23,640 nucleotides of DNA from Phoronis ovalis (Eukaryota > Phoronida > Phoronidae): assembly GCA_028565635.1 (NCBI GenBank), contig JAOXYB010074055.1:1-23640 (forward strand), given 5' to 3'. Positions 9,901 to 20,494 of the stretch are shown here, piece after piece. Positions within the stretch are counted from its first letter, which is position 1. Each line of letters starts with the position of its first letter. The notes under the pieces are model-generated. The model saw only the letters and a list, made by a program, of their open reading frames with translations. It searched no databases and was not told the DNA's origin. Position numbers and translations under genes: made by a program.

Positions 9901-12316
9901 AAAGGGGGTCACAGATGGTCCTAGATCTAGTCAGGAAAATGTTTGTCGCAGCCTAGCTTAAAAAATATTAGTAACTTTTAATAGGTTTTTTGACAAACAT
10001 CTTATATACACTCTTACTACTACTATGGTTATCATCACGTGCAGCCGACGATGAGGGGGTGTTTGGCTGACACTACTGGTTAAATGACACTAGTGCTCAA
10101 GGTTAATGGTCTTTTCATGCAATATTTTACATTTTTTAAATGTCAGCTAGCTGTTATAGTTGATAGATGTTTCAGTCATTATTAATATCATTGTTACATG
10201 TGTGGGTGGATTCCATAGTTATGCATGACATTGTCTCATTAACCATAACATAAATTTTCGTGCATTTTATGATTTGCTCCCACTCGGTGCAACAAGGGCC
10301 TATTCAGGAAACAATGCTTGAAATACAAGCTACTGTGCCCCGGATAACCAGAAACTATGCTGATAATCGGCAGAAACTAACAAGACAGACAGAATTATAT
10401 CACCTCGATCGTGCTCATTAAAAATTATTCATGCATCGTAGAACTTTCTCCAGCTAAAAACTAACCTCAAGCTACAGTAGGAACGTTTAATCTCCCAAGA
10501 TAATTAAAATGGGACTGGCATTCCATGCGTAATCGCGGTCCCAGAACGGCAGAAGTACATCATCGGGGGATTCAATGCATTTAGCCAAAACATTTGTGAA
10601 AATTATATCTACTTAAAACTCGAACAGTGTCTAAGTGATATTCCTCACAAAATCACAGGAAGATAAGACGAGTTGCTCATACTCTTCTATGAAGACCAGG
10701 TTTGTGTAGCACAAAGTATGACGTAGATTCTTGTGCAAACACTTTTTGCAGATGCTGATTGTAGGCAACCTGGCGGAAATTTCAGAAATCAACAGTCGGA
10801 GGAAGTCCAATGTTGCCGGTACAGAATGGATAACAGATATATTGCTAAACTTAAATATTGTTCAATGGTGCTACATGTGCGCACTGTTTGACATAACACA
10901 ATGTTTCCATCCCTTGTCATTTCGTATTAGTATATATATGTGGCTGCATAATTTACCGAAGGCAGTGTAAATTTCGGGACCCACTTTTAAAGGTATATCA
11001 CTCGGGATAATCACTCCACTGATGAGACAACGGTTTACAACACTGTCAACATTACATAATCCATTTAGTTGGGGTGGTTTGCTTCGTCCAGTAAAGTGGT
11101 GAATAAATTCCACTCTACCGAAATTGGAGCTGCCCTTGCCTGCACTCATAGTTGCTGATTACATCTATTTGCGCCATCTGATGGGATTCGAATAAACGAG
11201 AAAGTCAATTAGTGATGATTGGTATTGAGATGGTACATGCAGTACAATAAATACACATTTACATAAAAATAGATTCTAACAAGTATTGAAATTTCACATA
11301 TAAGACAGAAATGTGACATTTTAAAAACTTAAAAGATGTGAATATAAATAATAATGAACTGATAGTCTTTATCACGAAAATAATTATAACTAAATCATAT
11401 AATAATGTCATCATTCTTTGGCAACTAATACATTCACAATATTTTTCTATTGTGAAAATAAGATCTCTAATTTTAATTATAATAAAACAATGGTAACCTT
11501 GGAATTCTAGTGACCAAGTACAACATGGATTATAGCAGGCTTATTGCCACTTCCGGATGTTACAGGAAAAAATAAATGTTACTGTATGATCAAATTTTAT
11601 CAAAATATTCTCTTCACAAACAATGAAATGTAACATTCAGAATTGTAGCACCTCTATCAATTTTTAAAAAAAGTTACCCAAAAGAAATTTCAATTTATTT
11701 TGCTGATTAAGCTTTTAAAATATTGTCATTTTCTCACAGCTTCAATAGTCAGACTAATAGAAACCGTATTTTTCTTTCTTATGACTGTCGGTGCATTTTA
11801 CAGATGACTTATCATCACACAGAGTTGTTAGTTACAGTTTGCATTGATGTAATTTTAATGCCATTGCTCATCGGTTTTGGCCAAAAGTGACAATGAGAAA
11901 TACACAAAATTTAAACCCATCTATATAGCTGCTGAAAAGATGTTAGTAAACAGCCTGTTTGCTATCAAATTACTTGGTAAAACCTGATACTTAATTGTGT
12001 TCAGGTGGGGAGAGGGAAGGTCAAGGGCATATTTTTTTTATCACACCAATGGTCACCAATCTGGAAGGAAAAGCTGTCAATGATTTTTATGACCTAAACA
12101 ATTATGAAAAGTTAGACACACACACCAACTTACAAGCGTTAATTCTATCCTGCGAGATAACGTGTTAAGTTAGTTACATATCAACTCTCATTCATAACAA
12201 TTTTACTTATTTTGTGTTTCTGGAAAAACATGACTTGGGAAGCACAAAAAGTGGTCAACGGGCATCAAGATTATTGATATCAATGCACGCTGCAAGTGAA
12301 ATGACAGTGTTCAGGA
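6946..12316. other. Intergenic stretch without a supported gene
   Basis: About 5.4 kb between the repeat relic and the 3' side of TLCD4-A. The best open frame is on the minus strand, from a true ATG at 11147-11149 down to about 10871 (about 92 residues, MSAGKGSSNFGRVEFIHHF...). It is more GC-rich than its surroundings but matches no family I know, and possible donors (near 10990 and 10957) lead to no clear next exon. Open frames at 7435-7722, 9103-9321 and 10731-10970 have no supporting features. A short direct repeat (TTGCAACCTTG type) lies near 8592-8612. Confidence 0.55.
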
Positions 12317-12567
12317 CATTTTTATAAACATATTAATTCTGTACCAGAAAGTGAAGGAAGGCAATATTGTTTTTAATGAAGAGTTTCTGGTATTCAGGCG
12401 GGTGTAGTGTTAAATTTAGTCATTCCTGGTAATACACATAATCCATTTTTTATAAACATAATACTTTTGTATTAGAAAGTAAAGGTGCGAAATATTTCTT
12501 TTAAATAAAGAGTTTCTGGTATTTAGGTGGGTGCAATGTTAAATTTAGTCATTCCTGGTAATCCACA
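12317..12567. repeat. Tandem duplication, two units of about 124 bp
   Basis: Unit 1 (about 12317-12440) and unit 2 (about 12444-12567) align along their length with a period of about 127. Both contain TTTTATAAACATA near the start, AAGAGTTTCTGGTATT in the middle, and TTAAATTTAGTCATTCCTGG near the end. Unit 2 ends five bases short of the TLCD4-A stop codon, so the array probably lies in the 3' UTR or immediately downstream of that gene. The copies differ by scattered substitutions, so the duplication is not recent. Confidence 0.85.
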
Positions 12568-12573
12568 TTTATT
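12568..12573 (-). terminator. AATAAA overlapping the TLCD4-A stop codon
   Basis: The minus strand reads GATTAAATAAATG, so an AATAAA hexamer begins on the last base of the TAA stop. If used as a poly(A) signal, the 3' UTR would be only about 20-30 bases and cleavage would fall in tandem-duplication unit 2. A more distal signal is equally possible. Confidence 0.25.
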
Positions 12574-15523
12574 TAATCCAATTTGAAACCATTTCCAGTA
12601 TCATTCGTCTTGTTAGATCGAGCTTTCAAAACTTTAAGACATCCTCTAAAAATTTTTCTAAACCAATATAAATTAATTGTATCTAATCCTATACTTGATA
12701 TGTATAGGACATATGCAATTTTTCCTAGCTGCATATATCCCTCAGTCCCATAGATGGAGTATATCTGATAATAATACCATGGTATAGTGACGATTCGGAC
12801 AGAAAAAAACATTATGGTAAACAACAGTCCATTTAACATATAAATGTTTGAGGTCTTGCTACCCCCTGCTGCTTCCAAGAAAAATCTGCAAAATATAAAA
12901 ACATAAGGAGAAAAACAACATACAAGTAAATAACTGAAACATTATCAGTCAAATTACTAATTATAAAATATTGTAATCATTTTGTTTCCTGTTTTTATTT
13001 TCATTTACTTCCTTGCAAATATGCCAATTTGGTAATTGTTTTTTCCAAAGATCTATACATTCACATAATAACATTTAATTTATTTTCATGTTAGGTTTAC
13101 TATAAACATCCCCCTTTTACAGGAACCTAAATCCAAAGTTCTCTACATTGACATAAAAGTATTTAAGTTATTTTCAAAGTTAGATTTGACTATAAACATC
13201 CTCCTTTTACAGGAATCTATTTAATTATGTAAAGATACATACTTCATATTCACAAATGGTGTCGATATTTCTGCTAACAACCTTGCATTAGCAAACCATC
13301 CACAACAACGGTAAGACTGCAAACAGCAAAATACATTATTAAATATGTTAACTCAGTACTTTTCAGTATGTATTAATTCTACCAAAAAATAATGTAAAAT
13401 GTTGATTTTTGACCGCAGGGGTGTTATAGTACAACTCAAACAATTCTTCCTAAGCCATCTATAATTTGGGAAACAAAAATGAACTTTTATCAGAACTAAG
13501 AGTAAGTGATTTTTTGAAGAGCATTTTGAATGCACTGAATGCTAGACTAGCCAATTTTCTCTTAGCACACCCTGGTGGACAAGACTGGAAACTCTAAGTA
13601 AAGATGATAACAAACACAAAATGTGAACTCTTAATGCAGTGGAATAAAATCTGTTTCTTGAGACAGCTGAATTTTACATTTACATTTATTTTATTTCAAT
13701 TTGTTTACAGAATAAATCTATTCAATGCAATTTTATAATCACACAAATTTTATTGCATTAGATGAGCTACAATGAAAAAATGTCTCATATATTTAAAATC
13801 TTTGACTTGTCTGTCAGTATTTTTCTCATCAATTCTTCATTAATAATGGAACAAATAATATTTGAATAAAAATAGCCACTACTCACCACTACAAACATAT
13901 AGCCCAATATAGAGGCACAGTGATGGAGTACAAAAAATGTGCGACCTGGTACATAATCTCTATTAAAATGTACGATAATTAAATCTGAAACAAAACAACA
14001 CTTATTTCCTTGTAAAACATCATTATTTATATACAAACTTAGAATAGTTTTAGAATACAGCATTTATTTAATATAGAAAAACTTTATGCAATAGACTGAT
14101 TTAGTGCCACTTTGATTACGCATGCAGCAATTGGTATTCAATGTTAAACAAATGTTCGAAAAAAACTTTAAACTTGCCGAGTGTCAAAACAAAATGGTTA
14201 GATTCATCCTAAATTTAGACAAATTTGATGATGTTGGTCTTGAATAACTTGAAAGGGTAGGATGCGTAGATATTCACCACAAAAGTACCTTGTAAAAAGG
14301 ATAGTATGGGTAATAACATATTACCTATACATATTTAGGACTTGCATGTGACAAAGTCAAAGGCCCTTGGTTATAAGTAAAAACATTTGTTGAGAAACAT
14401 TTAAAATAAGCTGATAATATATCATTGGTCAATTTTACTTCTTAGCAAGTCAGATAATTTAATAGCCATACCTGCCAACATGTATCCTGAAACTATGGCA
14501 CAGTTCAAGAAAATGAGTGGTGAATTGGACCTGCATATAAAAACACAACATATGACATAAACATTTCCTTATTGATTGTATGATGAAGTCAGGACCATTG
14601 AAAAAAACTGTATTTAAATTCCTTGACAGGATATACTGATGTGTTCAATCAGTCTTGATCAGTACATTGAAAATCTGTCACTTTGTTATAGATCTACCCT
14701 GAAAGCTTGTAGAAAAATTCTCTTATATGGCCCAAATTATAAAATAAATGAATAAACACTTTTGAAACATAATTTGAAAACTGTTACTATAATAAAGACT
14801 TTTTAACATTTTCTAAAAGCTTAGTAAATAAGGAAACAAGGGTAAGGAATATCACCTGGCTAAATTCTGAAAAGCTTAATAACATATTAAGTTAATTTTC
14901 TTCTTTATTCAAATATTGGAATGAATTAAAGCTTTCTTTACCATAATAAGTCCTTATTGCTGTCTTCGTCAAACATAACTACATATACACTACTGGAGCT
15001 GACAATAAGAGCATGTATGAGTGAAACACATCTGAAAGAAAATCAACACAAGTTTTCTTTATTTCTATTACTTAAGTTATATTAAAGTGCATTCTAAAAC
15101 CTCATGTCTATATGACTGTCATACATTTTCATCTACAATAATAAAAACGACAGATGATAGACATTTTAAATAATGAATGAATAATTACATCCTTCTTTGT
15201 CTTTTTACATGGTCAAAAAATAACATGTCTATACTTAGTTTTTAGTTTAGTAAAAAAGTTAACACAAAACATTGTAACAGCAGACATTGTGACTAATTTA
15301 CCCAAAATTTCATTTTCTGAACACTGTCATAGAAAGTGGAAGTCAGAACTCACTGATTGCACCAATATTTCTTTTCCCCTGGTTGTTCTATTGTGCAGTA
15401 TTTCTTTACAAAAAACATTGAGACTTCTGGTGCTACAGCATAAACAAAGAGGAAGAACATAATACTTAGTGGTATCACAGGGTAGTATGTGAAGTCAATT
15501 TCATTCCAAATCCTCCAAAGCAT
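12573..15523 (-). CDS. TLCD4: TLCD4/TMEM56-like TLC-domain membrane protein, copy A (complete, six coding exons)
   Basis: Coding exons on the minus strand are 15523-15354, 15031-14942, 14530-14472, 13984-13887, 13316-13243 and 12885-12573. They total 804 nt and encode 267 residues plus TAA, close to about 263 in human TLCD4 (from memory). Every intron is GT/AG and phases match (2,2,1,0,2). The start is ATG 15521-15523, with an in-frame stop a few codons upstream. An acceptor AG at 15551-15550 indicates a separate 5' UTR exon. Hydrophobic segments run throughout. Family features are FDEDSNKDLLW (about 77-87), SPLIF...SGYMLAGDLII (about 90-110), the TLC His pair in VLHHCAS (127-128), GWFANARLLAEISTPFVN (about 145-162), YGTEGYMQLGK in the last exon and a C-terminal KLD as in human. 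TLC proteins are multi-pass membrane proteins linked to lipid metabolism or trafficking; the specific TLCD4 activity is not established to my knowledge. It is divergent from ALG14 and paralogous to the gene at 20495-23344. Confidence 0.93.
13043..13219. repeat. Tandem duplication of about 88 bp inside TLCD4-A intron 5
   Basis: Unit 1 starts at TCCAAAGATCTATACATTC (about 13044) and unit 2 at TCCAAAGTTCTCTACATTG (about 13132). Both continue with a similar AT-rich segment and end in TATAAACATCC(C/T)CCTTT followed by TACAGGAA. Similarity by eye is about 75-80 percent. The shared end resembles a plus-strand 3' splice site, but the host gene is on the minus strand. Confidence 0.75.
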
Positions 15524-15549
15524 TGTGCTGGATGTTGCAAGCAATTAAC

Positions 15550-16415
15550 CTACAAAAACAAAAAATAATAAATTTCAGTATGGTCAGATACAAAGAAATT
15601 GTTTCATTATTTAGTGAATGATGAATCAAGCAAGTATGTATAGAAGTATCAGAGTCTATCAGAACTATAAATGTAGGCCTAGTAATGATAGAGAAAAAAG
15701 GGGGAAAAGTATTACACAATAACCAGAGAAAAAAAAATAGGCTGAGCTAATTCAAACAATAGTCTTTATGAATACTTTTGGATACTTAATACTGAGAACC
15801 ATAAATCTGAAAAGTTGCAGTGAATTCTAGCTCGATCACTATGAAATGCGCATCATTGTATTGCAACACAACACATTCATACTACAGTTTCCTTAATATT
15901 CTTTAACGCTTTGAGTTAAATATCATATAATTGTCTGAAATATGAGTCAAGGATATATTAATAGCCCTGTTATTTCTTATGATTCGCCTTAACCAGGGAC
16001 TTGATCAATAACTTTTTCATTTTCATGACTAGCTATAACACCTGCTACTGAATACATGCAACTTAGTTTGTAACAAACTATAAGAAATGTAAAAGAAGTT
16101 TAAAGATTGTTAATAGTCTCAAGTGTCACACAAAAAAAGACTGTGTGACATATAGGTAGCGCATAAAAAAAAAAGGTTCCTTGAATGTTTACTAGATGAA
16201 ATCAATACCAATTAAATTAAGTTACAGGAAATGATCAAAAGAAAATTTATTTGTTGATTATGAAAATATGGAAGCATACATTTATCTCAGATGCCAGTAA
16301 TATCCGCATTAATTATCACACTCCCATGAATCAATTTTAATTATTAATTTGTTTGCCAAGATAACTTGAAAAGGGATTCATTAATCGTTTGTCAACATTC
16401 CAACTAGTCCCGATA
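15550..16415. other. Sequence upstream of TLCD4-A exon 1 (5' intron or upstream region)
   Basis: The acceptor AG at 15551-15550 (minus strand) implies that this stretch is intron between a non-coding first exon and the ATG exon. No coding sequence was found. It contains two small perfect hairpins: TAGTTTG/CAAACTA at about 16065-16081 and TGTCACAC (16124-16131) paired with GTGTGACA (16143-16150). Confidence 0.5.
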
Positions 16416-16840
16416 GACAACTTCTGACTGGTGAGGCTTGTCGAACGTCACAAGTCCTTGTATAGTAAATCACAGTGAAAGTGACCAACCGTCCAAAAAG
16501 TGTATATATAATCCTTATCATGGTATGAGTTAAAATATTAGAAAAAAATACTAACAGCATATTTCTTCCACTATTTCGTCTTGCACCATGACTTCATGGT
16601 AGTGTTTGTACATTTTTTGCATACATGCCAGTGCATAAATCTCAAATGGTGATTGCCAAGTGTCTAAGTTGAAGTTCGATAGGCACACAGTATCGCAATT
16701 GTATCAGGAGTATATAATTTTATTATATTTTAACTCATATGGTAAAGAGTACGTACTTTTTGGACAGTTAGTCACTTTCACTGTGATTTGCTATACAAGG
16801 ATTCGTGACGTTCGACAAGTTTCACCCGCCAGATGTTGTC
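16416..16840. repeat. Long inverted repeat, two arms of about 120 bp around a spacer of about 180 bp
   Basis: The left arm (about 16416-16541) is the reverse complement of the right arm (about 16721-16840), with about 85-90 percent identity in the outer 85 bases by eye. Exact shared blocks include CTTGTCGAACGTCAC, CCTTGTATAG, AAATCACAGTGAAAGTGAC, GTCCAAAAAGT and TATGAGTTAAAATAT. The arms begin and end with GACAAC/GTTGTC. No open frame in the spacer looks coding, and no clear target-site duplication flanks the element. It could be a MITE or foldback-type element, or a local inverted duplication. It lies between the divergent TLCD4-A and ALG14 genes and would be in TLCD4-A's 5' intron if that gene starts near ALG14. 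Confidence 0.85.
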
Positions 16841-17232
16841 CTTGAAGCATAGCGCGTACTCACAAAATCGGACAACAATCACAAAATTTAGCAGACGACA
16901 TAAAATATGAACGTCAAATAGTCGGTAAAAAGTAAGTATTTCGGGGGATTGGAATCTTGGTGGAGTTTTCAATAATTTTGACAATTAACGGCCAGACAAC
17001 TTTCTTGGAACATGAATAATTCGAATTTCGCAGCGTATAGCTAACACAGACCCCAGTACGTAGTCGTACTGAGACGACAAACAACAAACCTGAAGAGCTG
17101 ACACGTCGAGATACTACTTACTAGACAAAGCTAATAGGGCAATTCTTGAAGCAGACGATCACAGATTGACCATATAGAACCAGGACTAGCGATCCGAAAG
17201 TCTGTTACATCACTGGCAATAATATACTTACT

Positions 17233-17535
17233 TTATATCACAACTACGTACGAATTTCTTTGAGATTTTCATTAAATGATCCATGAACTTTGGACGTTAA
17301 CTATTAGAATTTAATACTGCCAACAACATGGGGTCAAAGTTCAACGACAATTTTTTTTACAGCGCTTTTCTATTATTAAGATAACAGCGGTTTGCAAATA
17401 ATTTGACTGTGGGTTTTAAGAACATTAAAATTCGCGGTTTACTACCTAATATATTACCTATACTAAAATAATGTAACAAATCGAATGCAACGACCGGATA
17501 ACGACAATCACAAAACGAGTAGGTGAAGGTCAAGT
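17233..17535. promoter_or_regulatory. Candidate bidirectional promoter region of TLCD4-A and ALG14
   Basis: ALG14 starts at 17536 on the plus strand. On the minus strand a strong donor (AAA|GTAAGTAT, GT at 17231-17230) could end a non-coding TLCD4-A first exon beginning within this interval. It would splice to the acceptor at 15551-15550. There is no clear TATA box. The region is modestly richer in CpG close to the ALG14 start. This is inference from geometry and one splice-like motif. Confidence 0.35.
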
Positions 17536-19751
17536 ATGGCAGACGAGCCGACTGGAAAGTTTCAAGTTTGGAAGAATCAATTTGCAGATTACTTACAATG
17601 GTTATTGAACAGATTATTCCAAATTGTTGCATCGGATCACGTTAACAAGATAAACGAACCAGTGAGTCAACACAATACAACTGAAATATGGAGTATGACT
17701 ACCATTTTTACTGGCATAATTGTGTGTAGCATATTATTAAGTTTGGTTGGTGCATTAAGATGTACTTATGTGGTGTATACCACGCTCAAGCATCGGAACG
17801 TACCGTCAAACAACGTGCTCGTAACAAAAAAGAGAGGAAAATTGAAAACAATGATTATCATGGGATCAGGTAAAAAGATACAGTCAGAGTCTTATACGTT
17901 ATATACCCCCGTGGATATGACTTCCATACCATGATTTAGACGATACCAAAACCAAAAATGATAGCAGTAAAGATGTTCTTCAAGAACTAAACACGGACGA
18001 AATGGCCAAGTCCCGGGGACATAACTTCCATCCAAAGTGATAGCTGGAAAGAATCGTTTTTTTGAGGTCGTAGGTATCTATACTGCCGCGATTTTCGAAT
18101 CTCAACTGTAACTTGTAAGTGAATTTGCCCAGTTTGGTATCTCCACTGCTGATTACTTTACCTTTGTTTTGGTATCTCTACTGTCAACTTTTTTGCTAAA
18201 CCGTAAAACTTTCGTTTTGCCTCATGTACTCACCCATTTTGTCTGTGTTTAATTCTTGAAAAACTGACACATACGCTGAAAAAGAAAAAAATTTGGTATT
18301 TTTACGGCTGAATTTTTGCAACACGACGCTGGCTTTACCGGAAATCAAACAGAAGGTAAAACAATACACACGAGTGAAACAAGCTTCTGACGGCCTGTAA
18401 TACGTGTATATTACTAAGTAAGGTAACATATTAATTATAAAGCCATTTAACCACAAGTGTCCAAAGTTACGTCCATGCACATCTATATTATAATGTGAAC
18501 TACAAAATGTTGCTCCGGCCTTGTACATACTAACGTACCTGATTAATTTGGTCTGTCTTGTCTTTCTTGGTATTGATTTTAGCTGATCTATGATATTAAT
18601 TCTATCTATGCTTAACAGGAGGACATACAGCTGAAATGTTACAACTTCTTAGCGGAATGAGATCTGACATTTATTCACCAAGAGAGTATGTGATAGCTAC
18701 AACAGACATAATGAGTCATTCCAAAGTCAAAACATTTGAACTCATGACTGTTAGTGAATTGTCAGTACAATCACAGGTATTCTTTTTCTGTAAAGACAAT
18801 TTTTTTTAAACATTAATATTATTGGTAATGATGTTGAAACTATGCTGCAGTTTGGAAGTTACATGCTGATAAAGTGATACTTGTAATTTTTGAATTTCAA
18901 AAAATTCATCTAATCCTTCAACAATTTTTTTTTGATAAAACTTTTTAGAATAATGTTTCCATTGCTTTTTTTGATATTTAAGATGATTTAATGAATTCTT
19001 ATCTCTTCTATATTCCAGTTCACAATCCATACCATTCCAAGAAGCCGTGAAGTTAAACAGTCTTGGCTATCAACAATGGTATCAACACTTTGTGCTTGTC
19101 TTTATGCAATACCTCTGGTCTTCAAAATAAAGCCACAACTGGTAAGCGTGCGTAGTAAAACAGTACTTTACTTTAATTGCAACCTGTTACTCCACTGTTA
19201 CTAGCAGTTTTTCTTTTTAACATTATAGTACATTGATGTTTGGTTGACTAAAAAAGCTATGCTTTATTATAATGCACAAGTTGTAGACCCTTTTAGTCAC
19301 GGCTTGTACACTTCATGTCACTTTTAAGTTACCTAATGCATGTTTAGGGATTTACAAAATGACTTTAATAAGAATTTGTTAACATGACAGATATCTGTTT
19401 TTTTTTTGTTTCACAGTCACAAAATTGATTTCATTATTGATACTGATTGCTTAATTTTTTTACTTTAAAAGCGTCGTTTGTGTTTGTTTATAAAATACAT
19501 GAGATTACTTCTTTTTACAGGTGCTATGTAATGGGCCAGGAACATGCATTCCATTATGTGGAGCTGCATTTTTATTAAAACTGTTAATGATAAAAGACAC
19601 AAAGATAGTTTACGTTGAAAGTATTTGTCGAGTTAAGACATTATCTCTCTCTGGAAAAATATTATATTGGTTTGCCGATCATATACTTGTTCAGTGGCCG
19701 AACTTAGTTGAATCTTATCCTTTGACGAAGTATATTGGACGGCTGTCATAG
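17536..19751 (+). CDS. ALG14: ALG14, UDP-GlcNAc transferase membrane-anchor subunit (complete, four exons)
   Basis: Exons are 17536-17869, 18619-18776, 19019-19141 and 19521-19751, 846 nt in total, encoding 281 residues plus TAG. All introns are GT/AG, with phases 1, 0 and 0. ALG14 anchors the catalytic subunit ALG13 to the cytosolic face of the ER and forms the GlcNAc transferase that adds the second GlcNAc to dolichol-PP-GlcNAc in N-glycan assembly. Family features are an N-terminal membrane segment (about 55-77), MGSGGHTAEML (109-119) built across the first splice junction, YVIATTD, IPRSREVKQSW in exon 3, LCNGPGTCIPLC (207-218), VYVESICRV (235-243) and the C-terminal YIGRLS, which parallels the human ending. 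The ATG at 17536 has A at -3 and G at +4. It adds about 53 residues before the membrane anchor compared with the usual length of about 216; ATG 17695 would give 228 residues. Reading exon 1 on to 17934 is intron read-through. Confidence 0.96.
17870..18618 (+). other. ALG14 intron 1
   Basis: The intron runs from GTAAAAAG to TTAACAG. It carries three spaced copies of GGTATCT(C/A)(C/T/A)ACTG at about 18073, 18136 and 18171. The minus-strand open frame at 18196-18528 has no recognisable domain. Nothing else is seen. Confidence 0.75.
19142..19520 (+). other. ALG14 intron 3
   Basis: The intron runs from GTAAGCGT to TTTTTACAG. It is AT-rich with T-runs typical of invertebrate introns, and no gene or repeat was recognised. 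Confidence 0.75.
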
Positions 19752-20494
19752 CCAAACATTACAATAACATAAATCCAAACATGTCTTCTAGTCTTCAACA
19801 CAACATTCAACTTTTCTTTTCTAATCACCAACTGTTCTTTAATGTTGTAGAAAATAACCTGACAAAAAATTCCAATTATGGTATCTGATTAGCGTCCCCC
19901 TTGGGCATTTGCACAGGATGTTAGCTTCATCTCACTACATACTAAAAACTATAGGGTCTGATCATACTCCTGATATTTGCTCATTACAGATCTATATGTG
20001 ACATGTATCGCTTTTTCATGTGAGACTAAAGGTATACTATTGAATGAATTCTCCTGTTTGCTTGCCAGTTGTACAGCACTGTTATGAGAAATTGTGAATT
20101 TGATATATTTATACAGTTTGGCTGTTGTTTCACTGTTTACTGTTTGTAATCAGATGTCAAATAAGTTTCAAAACTTTAATACATTCAATTTGTAAACTAA
20201 TAGATGTTAATTATCTCCAGTATAGTATACCAAGCATTTTCAGTTATAGCTCTGAAATTGGGAGCCCAAACCGATATGCCATTTTTGTCATCGTAAGTGT
20301 TTTAAAAGTTCCATGGAACAAACTTGAAGGGGCACTTGAAGTGATGTGAAGAAAAAATGTGACGGTCATTAGGTAACCGTTTGATAAATGCATGCTATAT
20401 AACATCTCCTGACAGATGTTTTGACAAATGGTTACAAATTGGCACCTTTTTATAAAAATTAATTAAAATATTTTGTACAGAATGATTATAATAA
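19752..20494. other. Shared 3' interval between convergent ALG14 and TLCD4-B
   Basis: Stop codons of the two genes face each other 743 bases apart. Both 3' UTRs must end in or cross this interval. I saw no canonical AATAAA in a convincing position on either strand; an ATTAAA is at about 20462 on the plus strand and its complement TTTAAT occurs at about 19839 and 20177. The open frame at 20125-20349 shows no protein character. Confidence 0.5.

Noticed and set aside
11175-11200. TTCGAATCC string resembling a tRNA B box on the minus strand
   Set aside because: No matching A box, cloverleaf stems or anticodon arm could be built around it.
15524-15544. Start of TLCD4-A at 15544
   Set aside because: That codon is TTG. 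The first in-frame ATG is 15521-15523, and an in-frame stop lies just upstream.
16778-16984. Minus-strand open frame overlapping the right arm of the inverted repeat
   Set aside because: It has no domain and its end is inside the repeat arm; more likely chance within the TLCD4-A upstream region.
17870-17934. ALG14 exon 1 read on to the stop at 17934 as a 132-residue protein
   Set aside because: The frame passes a GTAAAAAG donor, and splicing at 17869 to 18619 restores the GSGGHT motif of the family.
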